A stretch of DNA of 64,000 bases from Micrasema longulum. Its lineage: Eukaryota > Arthropoda > Insecta > Trichoptera > Brachycentridae. Positions 42,661-53,460 of this stretch are shown in pieces; the stretch's first letter is position 1; each line of letters starts with the position of its first letter. The stretch covers positions 62,001-126,000 of the forward strand of contig JAGVSM010003635.1 in the NCBI GenBank assembly GCA_022494885.1. Direction: 5' to 3'. The notes under the pieces are model-generated. The model worked only from the letters and a program-made list of their open reading frames with translations. It had not been told where the DNA came from and ran no database searches. The position numbers were made by a program, and so were the translations under genes.

Positions 42661-43360
42661 ATAGTTTTTTTTGTTGGAACTTTTTCGATTTAATACAAAA
42701 AAAATATCCAAACAAAAAAGTTGAAATATTTGTTGAATTTTGAATAAAAAATAGTCTTTGATACATGAATATATTTTGGAGAATCCGGATTGAATTTTCC
42801 CAGAACCTTCTCTGTATTTCCTTATAACGCTTAATATTCAGGAAGCGTCCCACAGGAAGAACCCGAATAACCTGTATTGGCCACTTTTTAATAAAGATAC
42901 GGGGGTAATTTGAGATAAAAGCGGCATATTGGAAACTCAATTTTATTGAACGCAGCGCTTTGATTTTAATGGAATATTTTTGCATCCATTATCAAAACAA
43001 AAAGGCCGAGGCAGGCGAAAGTTTTTCAATGCATTTATTATGCTCCCCTTCAAAGGTGCACTTCTTTTGAAGATATAAATCGATATTCATTTCAGTCTCA
43101 AAATAAAGCTTTCATTTTCGTCTGAGTGCAAGTATGATTAAATTGTGATCTCAATGCGTTAGGATCTAAAATTGAATTTCACAGAAAAAATCCAATTTTG
43201 ACTGAAATGGAATTTTGTTTTTTACGTGTCCCTAATAATTTTTAAATGTTACAAAGGGAGTTTGAAAATGTAAAATAAATAGATATGACAGCTGTTATAG
43301 GTATTATAATTCTTGCTCTAGTTCAGCATAACCATTGAAATACTTTATATTATATAATAT
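42660..43360. other. Unassigned sequence
   Basis: A GC-richer part at about 42780-43060 has no recognised motif. A 118-codon minus-strand frame there is Ile/Phe/Lys-rich and not convincing. Confidence 0.35.
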
Positions 43361-43364
43361 ACTA

Positions 43365-44025
43365 GCTGACCCGACAGACGTTGTCCTGTCCTAACGTTGG
43401 CTTGCCTTGGAAAAAAACTTATTATTGATAAGTAGGTACCTAGGTACTTGTTTGTGATTTTTGAAATTCCAATACTAAAAATTGTTAATATTTAAATATG
43501 AAATTTAAGTAGGTACTTGTTTACGGTTGAATTCTAAAACATAAAATAAGTATTTTTTAAAACATAAAAACTTTTTGCAAACGTCAAACTCCGATCTTCT
43601 CACCAACAAAGGGGTGTTCTTATGTGGGAATACGATTTTTGAAAATGTTTTGATTTTTAAAATAAAAAATCCATCAAAAATAAATAAATGGATAGAAATT
43701 ATAAAGAATTTAAGAAAAAAATCTGATTGAGATCTACAAAAAACAAATGTTGTTTATAAACATTCAAAAACAAACTTTTTTATCCACAAAAAACAAAATA
43801 TTTAAATTTGTTTGTCAATGCATTCTCATTCTCCTCGAATGCAACCCTGGTAGATCAATGAATAAAACATTTATGCTCTTTACTTCTTTTTAAAAAATTA
43901 GATTAGAGATTTTGATACGAACACGCACAGCGCAAAGATCTATATTTCTCTGAAAACCACACGTAAATCGGTTGAGCCGTTTAGAAGTTCTGTGACATCA
44001 CACGTACAAAGGAATTATATACATA
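43365..44025 (+). repeat. Dispersed repeat starting 'actagctgacccga'
   Basis: The start 'actagctgacccgacagacg' and 'ttgtcctg', and the end 'aaccacacgtaaatcggttg', 'agccgttt', are signatures I know from dispersed repeats in many insect genomes; the class is not certain to me. The middle is AT-rich and diverged. No coding part. Confidence 0.55.
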
Positions 44026-44084
44026 ATGATTGCATTTATTCATTGTAATATGCAAGTTAACATTATAAAACACTAATATATGAT

Positions 44085-44235
44085 AGTTAATAACTTTTAC
44101 ATATTGAAACTAGATTACCAATCGTCTTGCAGCTACAAAGCGCATGAACGAGTGGAATTCTAGCAACTTCAAATTAAATCAATAAATTTACAAAAAATAA
44201 ACGTTAAGTAAAGCAGATGATTTGTCAAGAATCGT
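44085..44235 (+). repeat. D-family 3' part
   Basis: One core at 44124 ('gtcttgcagctacaaagcgc') and the tail 'ggaattctagcaacttcaaa'. It is 5'-truncated. Confidence 0.7.
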
Positions 44236-44562
44236 GATAAAAAGTAAGCCTCATATTTAAAAAAAAAAAACACTGTTTCAACATAATAGTAAAGAAAATA
44301 AAGCTAAATAAGGTATTTATTTCCATAAAAAATGTACTAAATAAAGATATTGTAATTTTGTTATTAAGCTATTATTATTGTTATTATTATTGACACAAGA
44401 AGAGGTAGGAGTAAAACTTTCTCCAACAATTTTATGTCTTTTGACGCATGTCTATAAACTTGAAGGAACAAATTGTGGGTGATCTTATTTTATTTTAGAG
44501 TCACTTTTCTATGGGTGGCTGCTTTCTGCATAGCTACGTTCAAAAACAGTTATGATAACAGT

Positions 44563-44680
44563 ATAGAACACCCAAACTTGAGAAAAATCACATTTTATTT
44601 TTATGTTCTCGTCAGGAATCGAACCCGGAGCCTTCTGAGTATAAGTCAACCGTCATAGCCATTACACCACAGAGGCCGCT
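44563..44680 (-). mobile_element. SINE-A, inverted
   Basis: On the minus strand the head reads 'gcggcctctgtggtgtaat' and 'ggctccgggttcgattcctg', and the body 'aaatgtgatttttctcaag' appears as its complement. FB sequence (44695-44790, minus) begins just beyond. Confidence 0.7.
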
Positions 44681-44694
44681 AAGACTTTATAGGC

Positions 44695-44790
44695 AGCCTA
44701 TGTATTTACAGGGCGTATGATCTGTTATTAACTGGTTTAAGTTATCATTTTACACGCCGTGTAATCTTCACCATTCTGCTTATGTCGCAA
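44695..44790 (-). repeat. FB arm fragment
   Basis: 'tttacagggcgtatgatctg', 'cattttacacgccgtgtaa' and 'ttcaccattctgcttatgt' are the minus-oriented FB arm and interior. A further scrap lies at 45185-45265 ('cttcaatacttccatctgtt'). Confidence 0.65.
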
Positions 44791-45442
44791 GGGTCGTCAA
44801 GGGTGCCGTTAGTAAAAAAAACTGTATTGTGAAGTTAGTACAAAATTTAATAGAATACAAAAGAAGTACACTCCGCTTAACTGCCATAACTTTAAAATGC
44901 ATTATAACCACACACGAAATGCATAAAAGCACTCCAACGTGATGTTTATCTACGAGTACAACAAATTTATTAAGGTTTAAAATTAACAATTAAATGTATT
45001 TTTTAATAAATAGTTAATATCTTTGAATGTATACTACTGTATAATTTTATTGAGTATCAGCATTGTTTTATATTGATCTGTGGTAAAAAATTGCGAATGT
45101 CAAAAACCTCAAAACCGTTTTTCTCAGTTTGACCCATTTAGATTTGTGGCACCACAGACGGGAAGGTGCGAATGTGTGTTTGTCAGTAGTACCTTCTTCA
45201 ATACTTCCATCTGTTAATTTTGTTAAAGTTTAAGAACTGAAACGTTATTTCAACGTTTTACTCTGTCAAATGTTTTTCTTAATCAATAAACAATAACTGC
45301 CATAACTGCCTGATGACCTTAAAAATGAAATGTCGAGTGGTAAATCTCAAAGACCAGAAATGAAGACCTATTTCTTGAATCTTTTTGAAAGTGATAGTTT
45401 TTAGCTCAGTTTCTGTGAATAGTCTATATATTGTGTTTTGGG

Positions 45443-45672
45443 TTTAAATGTTTTTCTTTTCTTTTTTTAATATTAAGTTCACAGAATGTGTAAATGTTTT
45501 TATTTTCTTTTTTAATATTAATTTCACAGAATGTTTAAATGTTTTTCTTTTCTTTTTTAATATTATGTTCACAGATTGTTTGAATGTTTTTATTTTCTTC
45601 TTTAATATTAAGTTCACAGATTGTTTAAATGTTTTCTTTCCTTTTTTAATATTAAGTTCATAGATTGTTAAA
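45443..45672 (+). repeat. 45-bp minisatellite, about five units
   Basis: Units begin with 'taaatgtttttcttttc' and end with 'aatattaagttcacaga'; starts are at 45445, 45491, 45536, 45581 and 45626. As 45 is a multiple of three the run stays open in one frame and would give 15-residue repeats of the form 'NVFIFFFNIKFTECL'. This is most likely a by-product of the repeat. Confidence 0.8.
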
Positions 45673-45699
45673 ATTTGTTTAAATTTTATTGTTTAAATG

Positions 45700-45840
45700 T
45701 ATACTATGTATTGTTACAAGAAATGTACTATTTTTTTTATGTACCGTGCTAAATGAGTTTTCTCGTACAACTCCTGGGAATATAATATCATGATATTCAT
45801 GTCTTATATGTTTTATTAATAAATAAAAAAAAATTAAAAA
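45700..45840 (+). mobile_element. LINE-like 3' tail
   Basis: 'gtaccgtgctaaatgagttt' and a final 'tattaataaataaaaaaaaa' suggest a LINE 3' end. It directly follows the minisatellite, which may be part of its 3' UTR. Confidence 0.35.
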
Positions 45841-46249
45841 AAACAAGCATAGATGTATTTTGTTGGTAAAAACAGTTTTGCAGCAATATATTTATTGTTG
45901 TAAGCGCTTCCCGGTTACCAAAACCATTTTTGAACCCAAATTGAGTGTCGTTTAAATCTTTCTCGGACCTTAGTCTTATTCTGGCATGTTTTATTTAAAG
46001 AAATACTTTTAATATATGGCTCAAAAGACTTATAAAGCGATAATCATAATATTTTTTTGGGTGTTTTTCAATTTTTTTAAATCAATATTTTAACTAATCT
46101 TGGGGGATAATTCCTGTGTCGTATATGTTATTAACTCTTAAAGGACTGTGGTAAATTATACCTTTGCGCGCGGTGTTGTAACATCGTGTTACCACTAGTA
46201 AAAGATAGAATATTCTAAAGTTTAAACATTTGAAAAAAAAAAACATAAA

Positions 46250-46563
46250 GACATACTTTTTAATAAATCTTTATTCATAATTTGTGCAAAAAAACATATA
46301 ATTTAGCCCTGTTATTGCAAAATAAATTAAAAATCACAAATACGCCGCTCACATCACGCGCTTTCATCCCTCATAACTGTCATCAACCGGCTGAAGACTG
46401 AATCTGTTTTAAACAACACTCGCCACAGAATAGCGTCTCTGTCTTCCTTGTTATGATTTTTATCTTCGTGCTCTCTCTTGTATAAGGTATCTGAATAAAT
46501 GTGTTGCTGAATTAGCGGACTCATTCTTTGCGTAGCATGGATAAATATTTTTCGTATTACTAT
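46250..46563 (-). CDS. Candidate terminal coding exon of a host gene
   Basis: On the minus strand a frame is open from 46563 to a TGA at 46356-46354. It reads 'RMSPLIQQHIYSDTLYKREH', then 'EDKNHNKEDRDAILWRVLF', then 'KTDSVFSRLMTVMRDESA' and stop. A polyadenylation signal AATAAA follows at 46275-46270, about 80 nt after the stop. A good 3' splice site ('acacatttattcag') would start the exon at 46490; alternatively an ATG at 46524-46522 gives 56 residues. Composition is charged and protein-like, and GC is well above the surroundings. No domain is recognised. Upstream exons would lie at higher coordinates. It is not similar to any LINE frame here. The alternative is a chance frame. Confidence 0.4.
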
Positions 46564-46569
46564 TTAGCA

Positions 46570-47560
46570 TAGTTATACAAATTATACTTTGCAAATCGGG
46601 TGTGAAAATGTCCATTTTCAGATTACAGAAAACACGAATTCATTATTCAAAAAAATAAGAGAGATATATCAAATCTTGTATCCTATGTCGACTAATGTGA
46701 CATCACAGCCACACAAGAGTTAAACAGTCCGCGCGTAAGAATTTATTTTTTATACAATTTCCCGTTGCACTGAACTTCTTCGTTATAGAAATTCCGTTTG
46801 CATAAAATATGCTTGTAATTTAATAAGCAACATTGCTGAGAGCATCAAAGTGCACGGTATATTTAAATTAGCTTTATGGTTATAGAGAAGCCCAAAGATA
46901 GTTTTATAGCCACTATATAACGTAGTCCATTATTTTATATTGGAATCCCATAAATAAACTAATGAGATTGATATGAAAACATAATTATTTTTCCCATCTG
47001 CATCTTAAAACTGGCGATAAGAATTTTATAGACATGCGTCTGTGATGCATTACATGTGCACTTAAATAGACTTAATTATTATAAATTTCAAGACGATTTT
47101 AATGAAACAAAACTAGTTGGAGACTACTCTTTGAGATCTTTTTTCTTTACGAGGCGGGATCTGGAGCGTGCGGCCGCAGTCTCAATTTGGAACTAACACT
47201 GTACTCCTTCACTGTCATACTGGGAAATTTGAAAAAGGTGATTGTGCTGAGTGAGCATGTGTATTTGATTGATCACAAATTGACAATACTGCAGTGAGGG
47301 GTACAATGAAAGCTTTTAAAGTTTCTTTGTTTTGTTATTTCTGCGGTTTAATTGTAAAGAAATATTAAATTTTCGCTTAGTTAGTTTTTAAAAAAAATAT
47401 ATTGATATGCGAAACTAAAGAAAGACTCAAGTCTTTATGAACAGTTTCGAGAAAAGGGTGGGTTCATAGTACTCGTTGAGATTAATTATTGAAGACCCAG
47501 GGATCAAAATATTTTTTTTTGAAAAAGTGCTTCATATTTTTTTTCGGAGATTACGAATCT
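46570..47560. other. Unassigned sequence
   Basis: Unique text with a GC-richer spot at 47150-47230 ('gagcgtgcggccgcagtctc'). No frame, RNA gene or repeat was recognised. Confidence 0.35.
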
Positions 47561-47564
47561 ATAC

Positions 47565-47690
47565 TAATATTATAACTCTGAAAGTGTGAATGTTAATTTG
47601 TTTGTGTGTCTTTTACATCTCAATCGAGCGATCAATTGATTTGATTTTTTGCACAGGAATAACCGGAGAGATAGAAAGCGTTGCAAAATT
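47565..47690 (+). repeat. Dispersed repeat starting 'ctatactaatattataa'
   Basis: 'ctatactaatattataactc' followed by 'tttgtttgtgtgtctttt' and 'gatttgattttttgcacag' is a familiar start of dispersed insect repeats. A short FB scrap ('ggcagaattataaatgtt') follows to about 47770. Confidence 0.5.
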
Positions 47691-47825
47691 AAAGAAATGA
47701 CTATTCAAACACAGGCAGAATTATAAATGTTAAATAGTGTGTAAATTTGCCACTTAAACCTAAATGTAATAAATTGTTAGACCTTCTTTAAAAATACACA
47801 AAATGGGGTGTTGGAAAGCTCGTAC

Positions 47826-48475
47826 AATCATCATCACTATCATCAAACCCATATTTGGACCCTACGGTGCATAGAGCAATGCATAGTTAAATCAAATGCG
47901 GCGTATCTTGATCATCTGTTCCAAGAAGGTAAAGTAACTTGCCCAAAACATACCGCACACCGCATCTGAGGACATAAGTCTCCTTGGCGGTGTCCACATA
48001 CAGGGAAAATTTGCTCGTTGCCAAACATGAAAAGCTGCCCGAAGGAGCTCTCTGTAATCTGGTAGATTAGCATTTTTGTGCTGAAAGAAAGAAGCCCAGA
48101 AGTACATAATATGTACTTTATCGGATTGAGAAAAGCGGGAAAAGAATTCTCCTCTGACTGGGACTAAAAAGGAAGGTAATCAGTTATATTCTTCAGATGC
48201 CAGTCCAGGGAAAGTGAAGTAGTTTAGTGCAAAACCATCTTTAAAAACTAATATTTCGTTTTGACATTCTCAGAATTGAACCCAGTACCTCAAGTATGAT
48301 AGGTAAACACACAAACCACTACACTACAGACGGAAGTTTCTCTACTCGATTCCTTTTTTAGGATGTTTACCTTAGAGCAGCCAGCGAGTCAAAAGCACTC
48401 GTCCATGATTTTTTTCTATAGTTAACACACAGAACTGAATTCTCCATCCGCCCGGACATATTCAAAAGTTCTGTT
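47826..48475 (-). mobile_element. SINE-B, long form, with a nested 239-bp insert
   Basis: On the minus strand: the 5' extra segment (48475-48355, 'tgtccgggcggatggagaa'), the tRNA-like head ('gtagtgtagtggtttgtgtg', 'actgggttcaattctgag'), the body ('ccctggactggcatctg'), and the 3' part at 47826-47924. The body is split at 47933-48171 by a foreign insert flanked by GAAGGTAA on both sides (47925-47932 and 48172-48179). Confidence 0.7.
47933..48171. mobile_element. Unknown insert with 8-bp target duplication
   Basis: The insert has no clear terminal inverted repeats and no A-rich tail. On the minus strand it is open and Trp-rich in part ('MYFWASFFQHKNANLPDYRE'). An 8-bp duplication fits hAT-type or some retroposed insertions. 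Its origin is unknown. Confidence 0.5.
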
Positions 48476-48489
48476 CATACAAAGTAAAC

Positions 48490-48900
48490 AAATTTAATTG
48501 AGCGTTATTTTCTGTTAACCCTTGAAGCTCTAAGTTCAAGTCAGGTGAGTAAATCTTTGTGAGAACTGAATGAACGCGGAAGAGATTAACAACAACCGAG
48601 TCTTGACCTGTGCGTAACATGAATGTGTATAAACTTTTGAGCGAGTTAGCGTTTCGTTGAAGGGGAAAGCATTTCGCGAAACCGGCGCATTCCACGGCGC
48701 CCTTTGTGAGGGGGTTGAGGCGGTAATTTGAGTGAGATTTTTCGCCACAGTCCGCTCCGCACAATGCCACTTATGCGCAGTTTATCGCGTAAACGTGACA
48801 CTTCCACTCCTTGACTAGGTTACCGGGAATTTCCTCATCGTCGACTATTGAATTTGCTATTCTGGAATGCCGGCGTCGCGTCATGCGAGGAGTAAATGTA
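48490..48900. promoter_or_regulatory. GC-rich unique block with a kappaB-like site
   Basis: GGGAATTTCC at 48825-48834 is an exact palindromic NF-kappaB/Rel-type site. The block also has CpG-rich text ('aaccggcgcattccacggcg'). A 102-codon minus-strand frame (48462-48770) starts with GTG and is not convincing as a gene. A regulatory role is inference. Confidence 0.3.
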
Positions 48901-48974
48901 CGTACATTTTACATATGTGGATATGTTTCTTCAGAATACATCCAATGGGCATGAATAAATGTCATATAAAGACT

Positions 48975-49395
48975 ATTTTCTATATTTTTACCGTTATTTA
49001 TTTGTTATATATTCGGCCTAAGCCAATTACAACAGTTACATGAAGAAAAATAAATACAAGAAACTGAACAAAAAAAAAAACAATGTTAAAATATTACAAC
49101 AGAGATGAAGAACATTTAAGAGAAGGCAATATAGAAGTCTAGTCTAGTCTACAAAAATTTGGACGAACTCAAAATATTGTTGATAAATCCACCTGGTCTA
49201 TGAAGAAGTATAGAAATTGAAAAAATATCATTTTCAGGCGTTGCCTAGTATGTAGGTGAAATAATTCAATGAGATGAATCTCACCCGCATAAATAAAGGT
49301 TTCAGCTCTTTAACTTTACAAACATCAACAGATGAAAGAATTGAAGGAATATAGATGTTCAAATATGGGCAGAATGGTGAATGTTACACAGTTTA
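48975..49395 (+). repeat. LINE tail followed by an FB copy
   Basis: 48975-49085 looks like an inverted LINE 3' tail ('atattcggcctaagccaatt'). From 49088 the FB arm in minus sense ('tattacaacagagatgaaga', 'gaagtctag') jumps at about 49143 straight to forward flank sequence ('tctacaaaaatttggacga', 'ggcgttgcctagtatgtagg') and ends in 'ggtgaatgttacacagttt'. The switch marks a deletion or a recombination between arms. Confidence 0.7.
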
Positions 49396-49399
49396 TGCT

Positions 49400-51120
49400 T
49401 TAAAGTAGGAAGTATTAAATATATAGAAAAGATATATTTTTTAGAAATATTTTTTACAAATATTTTTTTTCCTTTACAATAAAGTTTATTGGGTTAATAA
49501 TTTTACATTTGAATAAAGATAAAAATAACACCTTTTTTGGAAGTAACATTGTTTAAAACATATTTGCATTAGTGTTATAATAAAGGTAATTGTTTTTTAA
49601 ATGTTCTGTAAAAATGTGTTGTGAAACTTTTATGTTAAATTTTTAATCAAAAAATAATACAATTTTGATCACTTTTTTTTGTTCGATTATGTACTATGCA
49701 TACATTAAACTTAGCAGCCAAGCTTAATTATCAATCTTATTTTTGCAAAAAATGCCTGGGCCCCGATTACAATGGGAAATAAACATTTATCTTCAATTTT
49801 ATCTACAAAGTAACATTTAGTTTTCTGTATAAAAAGCAGAATATGCATAACTTTTTTTTATTTTAAACATGTTCAATTAAAGGTTACCGACGAAGACACA
49901 TTAAATGTTCATGTATATATACTTATTTTCGAACACAAATATCGCTTTGTCTTTATAGACAGTTGAAGATAACTCTGTTAACTTCCCACAGTAATTGGGG
50001 CCCTGATGTTAAACATCCATTATCTCAGTTTGAGGTTGGTATGTATATATTAACACATTTTTTAATAACACCGTCCAATTTAGTTCTATTGATATCTTTT
50101 GAAAGCAATGCTTTCACTAACGGTAGAATAATGTAATGAGTCATCTAGTTCCAATACTGTTTTTTTTTGTTTTATTTGTATATATGTTTTCCCGTTTGTA
50201 TCCGTTTATTTTCTGTTGTTTTTTGTTTTTTTATCACTTCCCAGTTTATTAATTCAAAAAATATTAAAACTTGCATGATCGTTTAAAATATACGTATAAA
50301 GTTTACGTTCAAACCAGGAAATAGTTTTTGTTTTACATATTATGTCTGCATAAATGACGTTACAACAGGGTAAAACAATATTAAATATATTGTCGGTGTT
50401 GAAAAACTAAATCCGATTAAACTTCACAATAATTATTTATTTATTATAAAGGAAATCAAACAGTCTTTATGAAATACATAATAAATACAAGGTACAAAAG
50501 AACAATTGAAAAAAGTAAGTTCAATTACAGATTTCACACTAATTTATTATGAATGCAGGAGGAGAGGGACAAAATAATTGAATTCTAAAAAAGTAAAAAT
50601 ATGAATATTAAATAAAATGTACATAAAAGGGAGAAAAAATTGTAAAGCTCCAACTACTTTCCTTCCTCTCTCTCTGCTTCCATGAACATTTATATTTCTA
50701 TGTAAAAAATCACAAACAACAATAATTAATTAGATGCAGATGGCTAAATACATTTAAATATTGGTCTCGTTTTAATTTCGTGGCATAATAATAACTAAAA
50801 CGACCTTTAACAACTTTATTTTTAATTATTTTTTTTTATTAATAAATTTCACAAAAGGTACATGTTTTTTAAAAAACTTTTTCAGGTATTTGTTTTATTA
50901 AAAGTTATAAATCGCACAATAATTAATTAATTATATGAATCAATGGATTTTCAGCTCTTTTAATAATGTTTAGCGCGTTTAGCTTCCAACATAAAATCCC
51001 AAAATCGATACTCGACAATTGGAATATATATTTGGGTGAGTATATTTGTTTTTATTTTATGTTCATGTTTATTACATAATACACAAACATTTTAAATAGC
51101 AAAATTTTATAATTATCATT
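49400..51120. other. AT-rich DNA with one LINE-like tail
   Basis: An inverted LINE-like 3' end starts at about 50430 ('aattatttatttattataaa', 'ggaaatcaaacagtcttta'). The rest is low complexity with nothing identified. Confidence 0.4.
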
Positions 51121-51121
51121 A

Positions 51122-51372
51122 TCTTTCTTCGAGCTTTCCACTCCCAGTCGTACAAATAGCACTGAATGAGCATAACAATAATGCAGCGTATTTCGATAAT
51201 CTGTTTCATGAAGTTAAGGTGATCAGTCTTACGCTTTAGATGCTAGTCAAAGCATAGTGAAATACTGGAGTGAATCATCATCATCTGTTGATCCTTTCAG
51301 GAATCGAACCTGGGACTAAAAACAGGGTTGGCGCGTTCGCCAACCACTGCACTACAAGGCGGACGTATCGCC
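51122..51372 (-). mobile_element. SINE-B, inverted
   Basis: The head on the minus strand is 'gtccgccttgtagtgcagtg', 'ggttggcgaacgcgccaacc' and 'cccaggttcgattcctg', and the body 'agcgtaagactgatcacctt' and 'aatacgctgcattattg'. The head is quite well preserved. Confidence 0.75.
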
Positions 51373-51499
51373 TCTCCATTTTTCATTATTGTAATGCGTG
51401 CGTTACTCTTCAGACTACCGGAGCGGACGCGGACGGAGGCGGGTCCTAAAGTCCTTCCACCATGTCAACGTGACCACGACTGCTCCAAGAATAAATTAC

Positions 51500-51975
51500 T
51501 AATTAAATGAAGTCAACAAAGCCTCTAAAGTGTCAGGATGTCTCAAAGAGATAATATGGAAAAATGAAAACGTGCGAATTGGCAGAAAAGTTAAAATATA
51601 TAAAACATGTGTGAGATCAATCTTAACACATTCCGTAGAAACACGAGTGGACACCACGAGAACGAAGAACTAGGAACATCAGAGATGAGGGACCTCAGAT
51701 CGATTACCGGAAACACTCTGCGCAGTTGGGTCTGAAATGACATTATACGGGTAACGTGAGAAATCGAAGATATTTTAGCAGATCCAATTCAAGAGTAACC
51801 AAATAAACAAAATGAACAGCGTTAAACTGGTATATATAGCAGACAAAGAATTGTTTTCCAGACAGCGCCCACCTGGAAGACACCCGAAGCGATGGAAGGG
51901 TAGTTAGGTCTCATCACGGGGGACTGAGCAGTCTGAGTAGAACAGAATAAAAAGAAGAATAGAAAGAAGAAGATA
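51500..51975 (+). pseudogene. RTE-like LINE C-terminal fragment
   Basis: The plus strand reads 'EVNKASKVSGCLKEIIWKN', 'RIGRKVKIYKTCVRSILTHS', then directly 'VETRVDTTRTKN', later 'VKLVYIADKELFSRQRPPG' and 'RHPKRWKGS'. RTE-type insect LINEs have 'I.KAA.VAGCLND.IWRN', 'K.RIYKT.VRPILTYAAETR', 'DT.RTK..L' and 'GRP..RW.D' in this order. Three or more stops fall after the first 70 residues. The palm domain upstream is missing. It starts shortly after the SINE-B head and ends in a G/A-rich tail ('aagaagaatagaaagaagaa'). Confidence 0.85.
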
Positions 51976-52339
51976 ATTATAAACTTACTGGAAAAATAAG
52001 GTTAAAAGATGCACCAATGAATTTTAAAGATAAATGCAAACATGTGGAGGTTACGAATTCACTTGATACTCACTCCATCACATCAAGGATGCGTTTTTTA
52101 TCTGCGTCTATTTTAAATACAATAGATATTTATTTCCTAGAGACATCTCATCACTCCACGAGTAGTTAATTAGCCAAGGTAATAGCTAATAGTTTGTTTT
52201 TAACATCGTCTTGAACGTGGAACAACGTCGCATGTGGTTTTCTTCAACTTTACATGGGAGCGGTTTAAATTTCTTTTGTCACTTTGTGTCACAACTCGAT
52301 AAGTACAAAAGTATAACCCTCTGATACTTGGATTAGTTA

Positions 52340-52710
52340 TACACGGTTTTTCACAATCAGACCGCGAAACTTCAGAGGAACATTTCTCACGGTTAGCTTA
52401 AAAAAAAATCCTAACAAAATTTTTCCGAAAATTCATAAAAAAAAAAAAAATATCCCAAAATGGAGTAAATCTTTCTCCCCGACAAAAAAAATGCAATAAA
52501 AACGTATTTGACTAACGAAGCAATACGCATCAGATGCGGACAAGGGAAGCGGCTGGGTAAGAGAGGGGTATGGGCTTGTGGAGGGACTGCTTGTCCGAGA
52601 AATTAAAGATTTACTACATTTTGAGATTAATATATTTTTTTCAAAGCTTACCATTAGGAATGTTCCTTTGAAGTTTCGCGATCTGGCCTTAAAAAACCAT
52701 GTTTATATTT
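52340..52710. mobile_element. Foldback MITE-like element
   Basis: The left arm has 'ccgcgaaacttcagaggaac', 'cggttagct' and 'atggagtaaatctttctcc'; the right arm carries their complements in reverse order ('gaaattaaagatttactaca', 'agcttaccatt', 'gttcctttgaagtttcgcg'). Arms of about 130 bp enclose a centre of about 110 bp. No transposase. It is not related to FB by sequence. Confidence 0.65.
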
Positions 52711-52814
52711 TTTTCAAACCAGGATATTCAAGATCAAATATAAACAAAAAGTCGCATTTTTCGCACATCCGTCGTTGTTCTACGATCACGACAATATTTG
52801 ATCTTACTTATTTG

Positions 52815-52955
52815 ATATATTTTCAACGGAGATGAGTCTGTTGAGAACATGGAAGTCTTGACATTTACAGAGCTTATGATATGTCATTAGTTGGTTAAGT
52901 GGTGATTTTGCAGACGGCGTAATATTCACCATTAATTAATGGCATTGCTGGAATT
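52815..52955 (-). repeat. FB arm fragment
   Basis: 'caacggagatgagtctgttg', 'atttacagagcttatgata', 'tgtcattagttggttaagtg', 'aatattcaccatt' keep the FB order with heavy divergence. Confidence 0.6.
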
Positions 52956-53119
52956 TTTCGATTTTCTACATATGCTTGGTTTAAATATTACATTCCCGTG
53001 CATGTTGACTCACTATAGAGAATGAAAGGAGGGATAAATTAGTGATATCTTTTGTTGAAAAGGGATATGTTTTTACTATATTTTATGAACCTTACCTTTT
53101 TAAACTAAATTATTATTTC

Positions 53120-53250
53120 TTCTTCTTCGATGGCGCTACAGCCCAAATCGAGCCTTGGCCTCCTTTAACTTTTGCCTCCAACTCCGCCTGTCCTCAGCAG
53201 CCATTATCCGATTTGCAACTTTTAGAAGCTGTGCTGCATCTTTTTTCACA
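53120..53250 (-). pseudogene. RTE-like LINE extreme C-terminus
   Basis: On the minus strand: 'LLKVANRIMAAEDRRSWRQK' followed by 'LKEAKARFGL' and a stop, then 'RHRRRR'. The 'DR..W...L.EAKA..GL-stop' end is characteristic of an insect RTE-like LINE family, seen again at 59105. About 40 residues are all that remains. Confidence 0.7.
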
Positions 53251-53329
53251 TATGTTTAAATTACCTTGTAAAACGTTCACAACTTTTACGTGTTCCATTA
53301 TTATCATTTTTTTATGGTGGATAAGTTAA

Positions 53330-53460
53330 ATGGCACCATTTTTTTAAAGCACCATCTCGAGGGTGCTATACATTCTATACAATAGTTACTCGTTCCCAAT
53401 TATGATATATTTTAATAATAACTATCTGCTTCCAATGCTATCAGTGGCGAACGGTACCTA
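53330..53460 (+). repeat. D-family 5' end fragment
   Basis: 'taaatggcaccatttttt', 'caccatctcgagggtgctat' and 'ttcccaattatgatatattt' match the start of D. The cores are missing. Confidence 0.55.

Noticed and set aside
42629..42985. A 118-codon minus-strand frame next to FB
   Set aside because: Ile/Phe/Lys-rich composition as expected for random AT-rich frames, no domain, and it runs into the FB arm.
48462..48770. A 102-codon minus-strand frame
   Set aside because: It starts with GTG right after a stop, its first ATG comes about halfway in, and no motif or splice signal supports it; its end runs close to a SINE edge.
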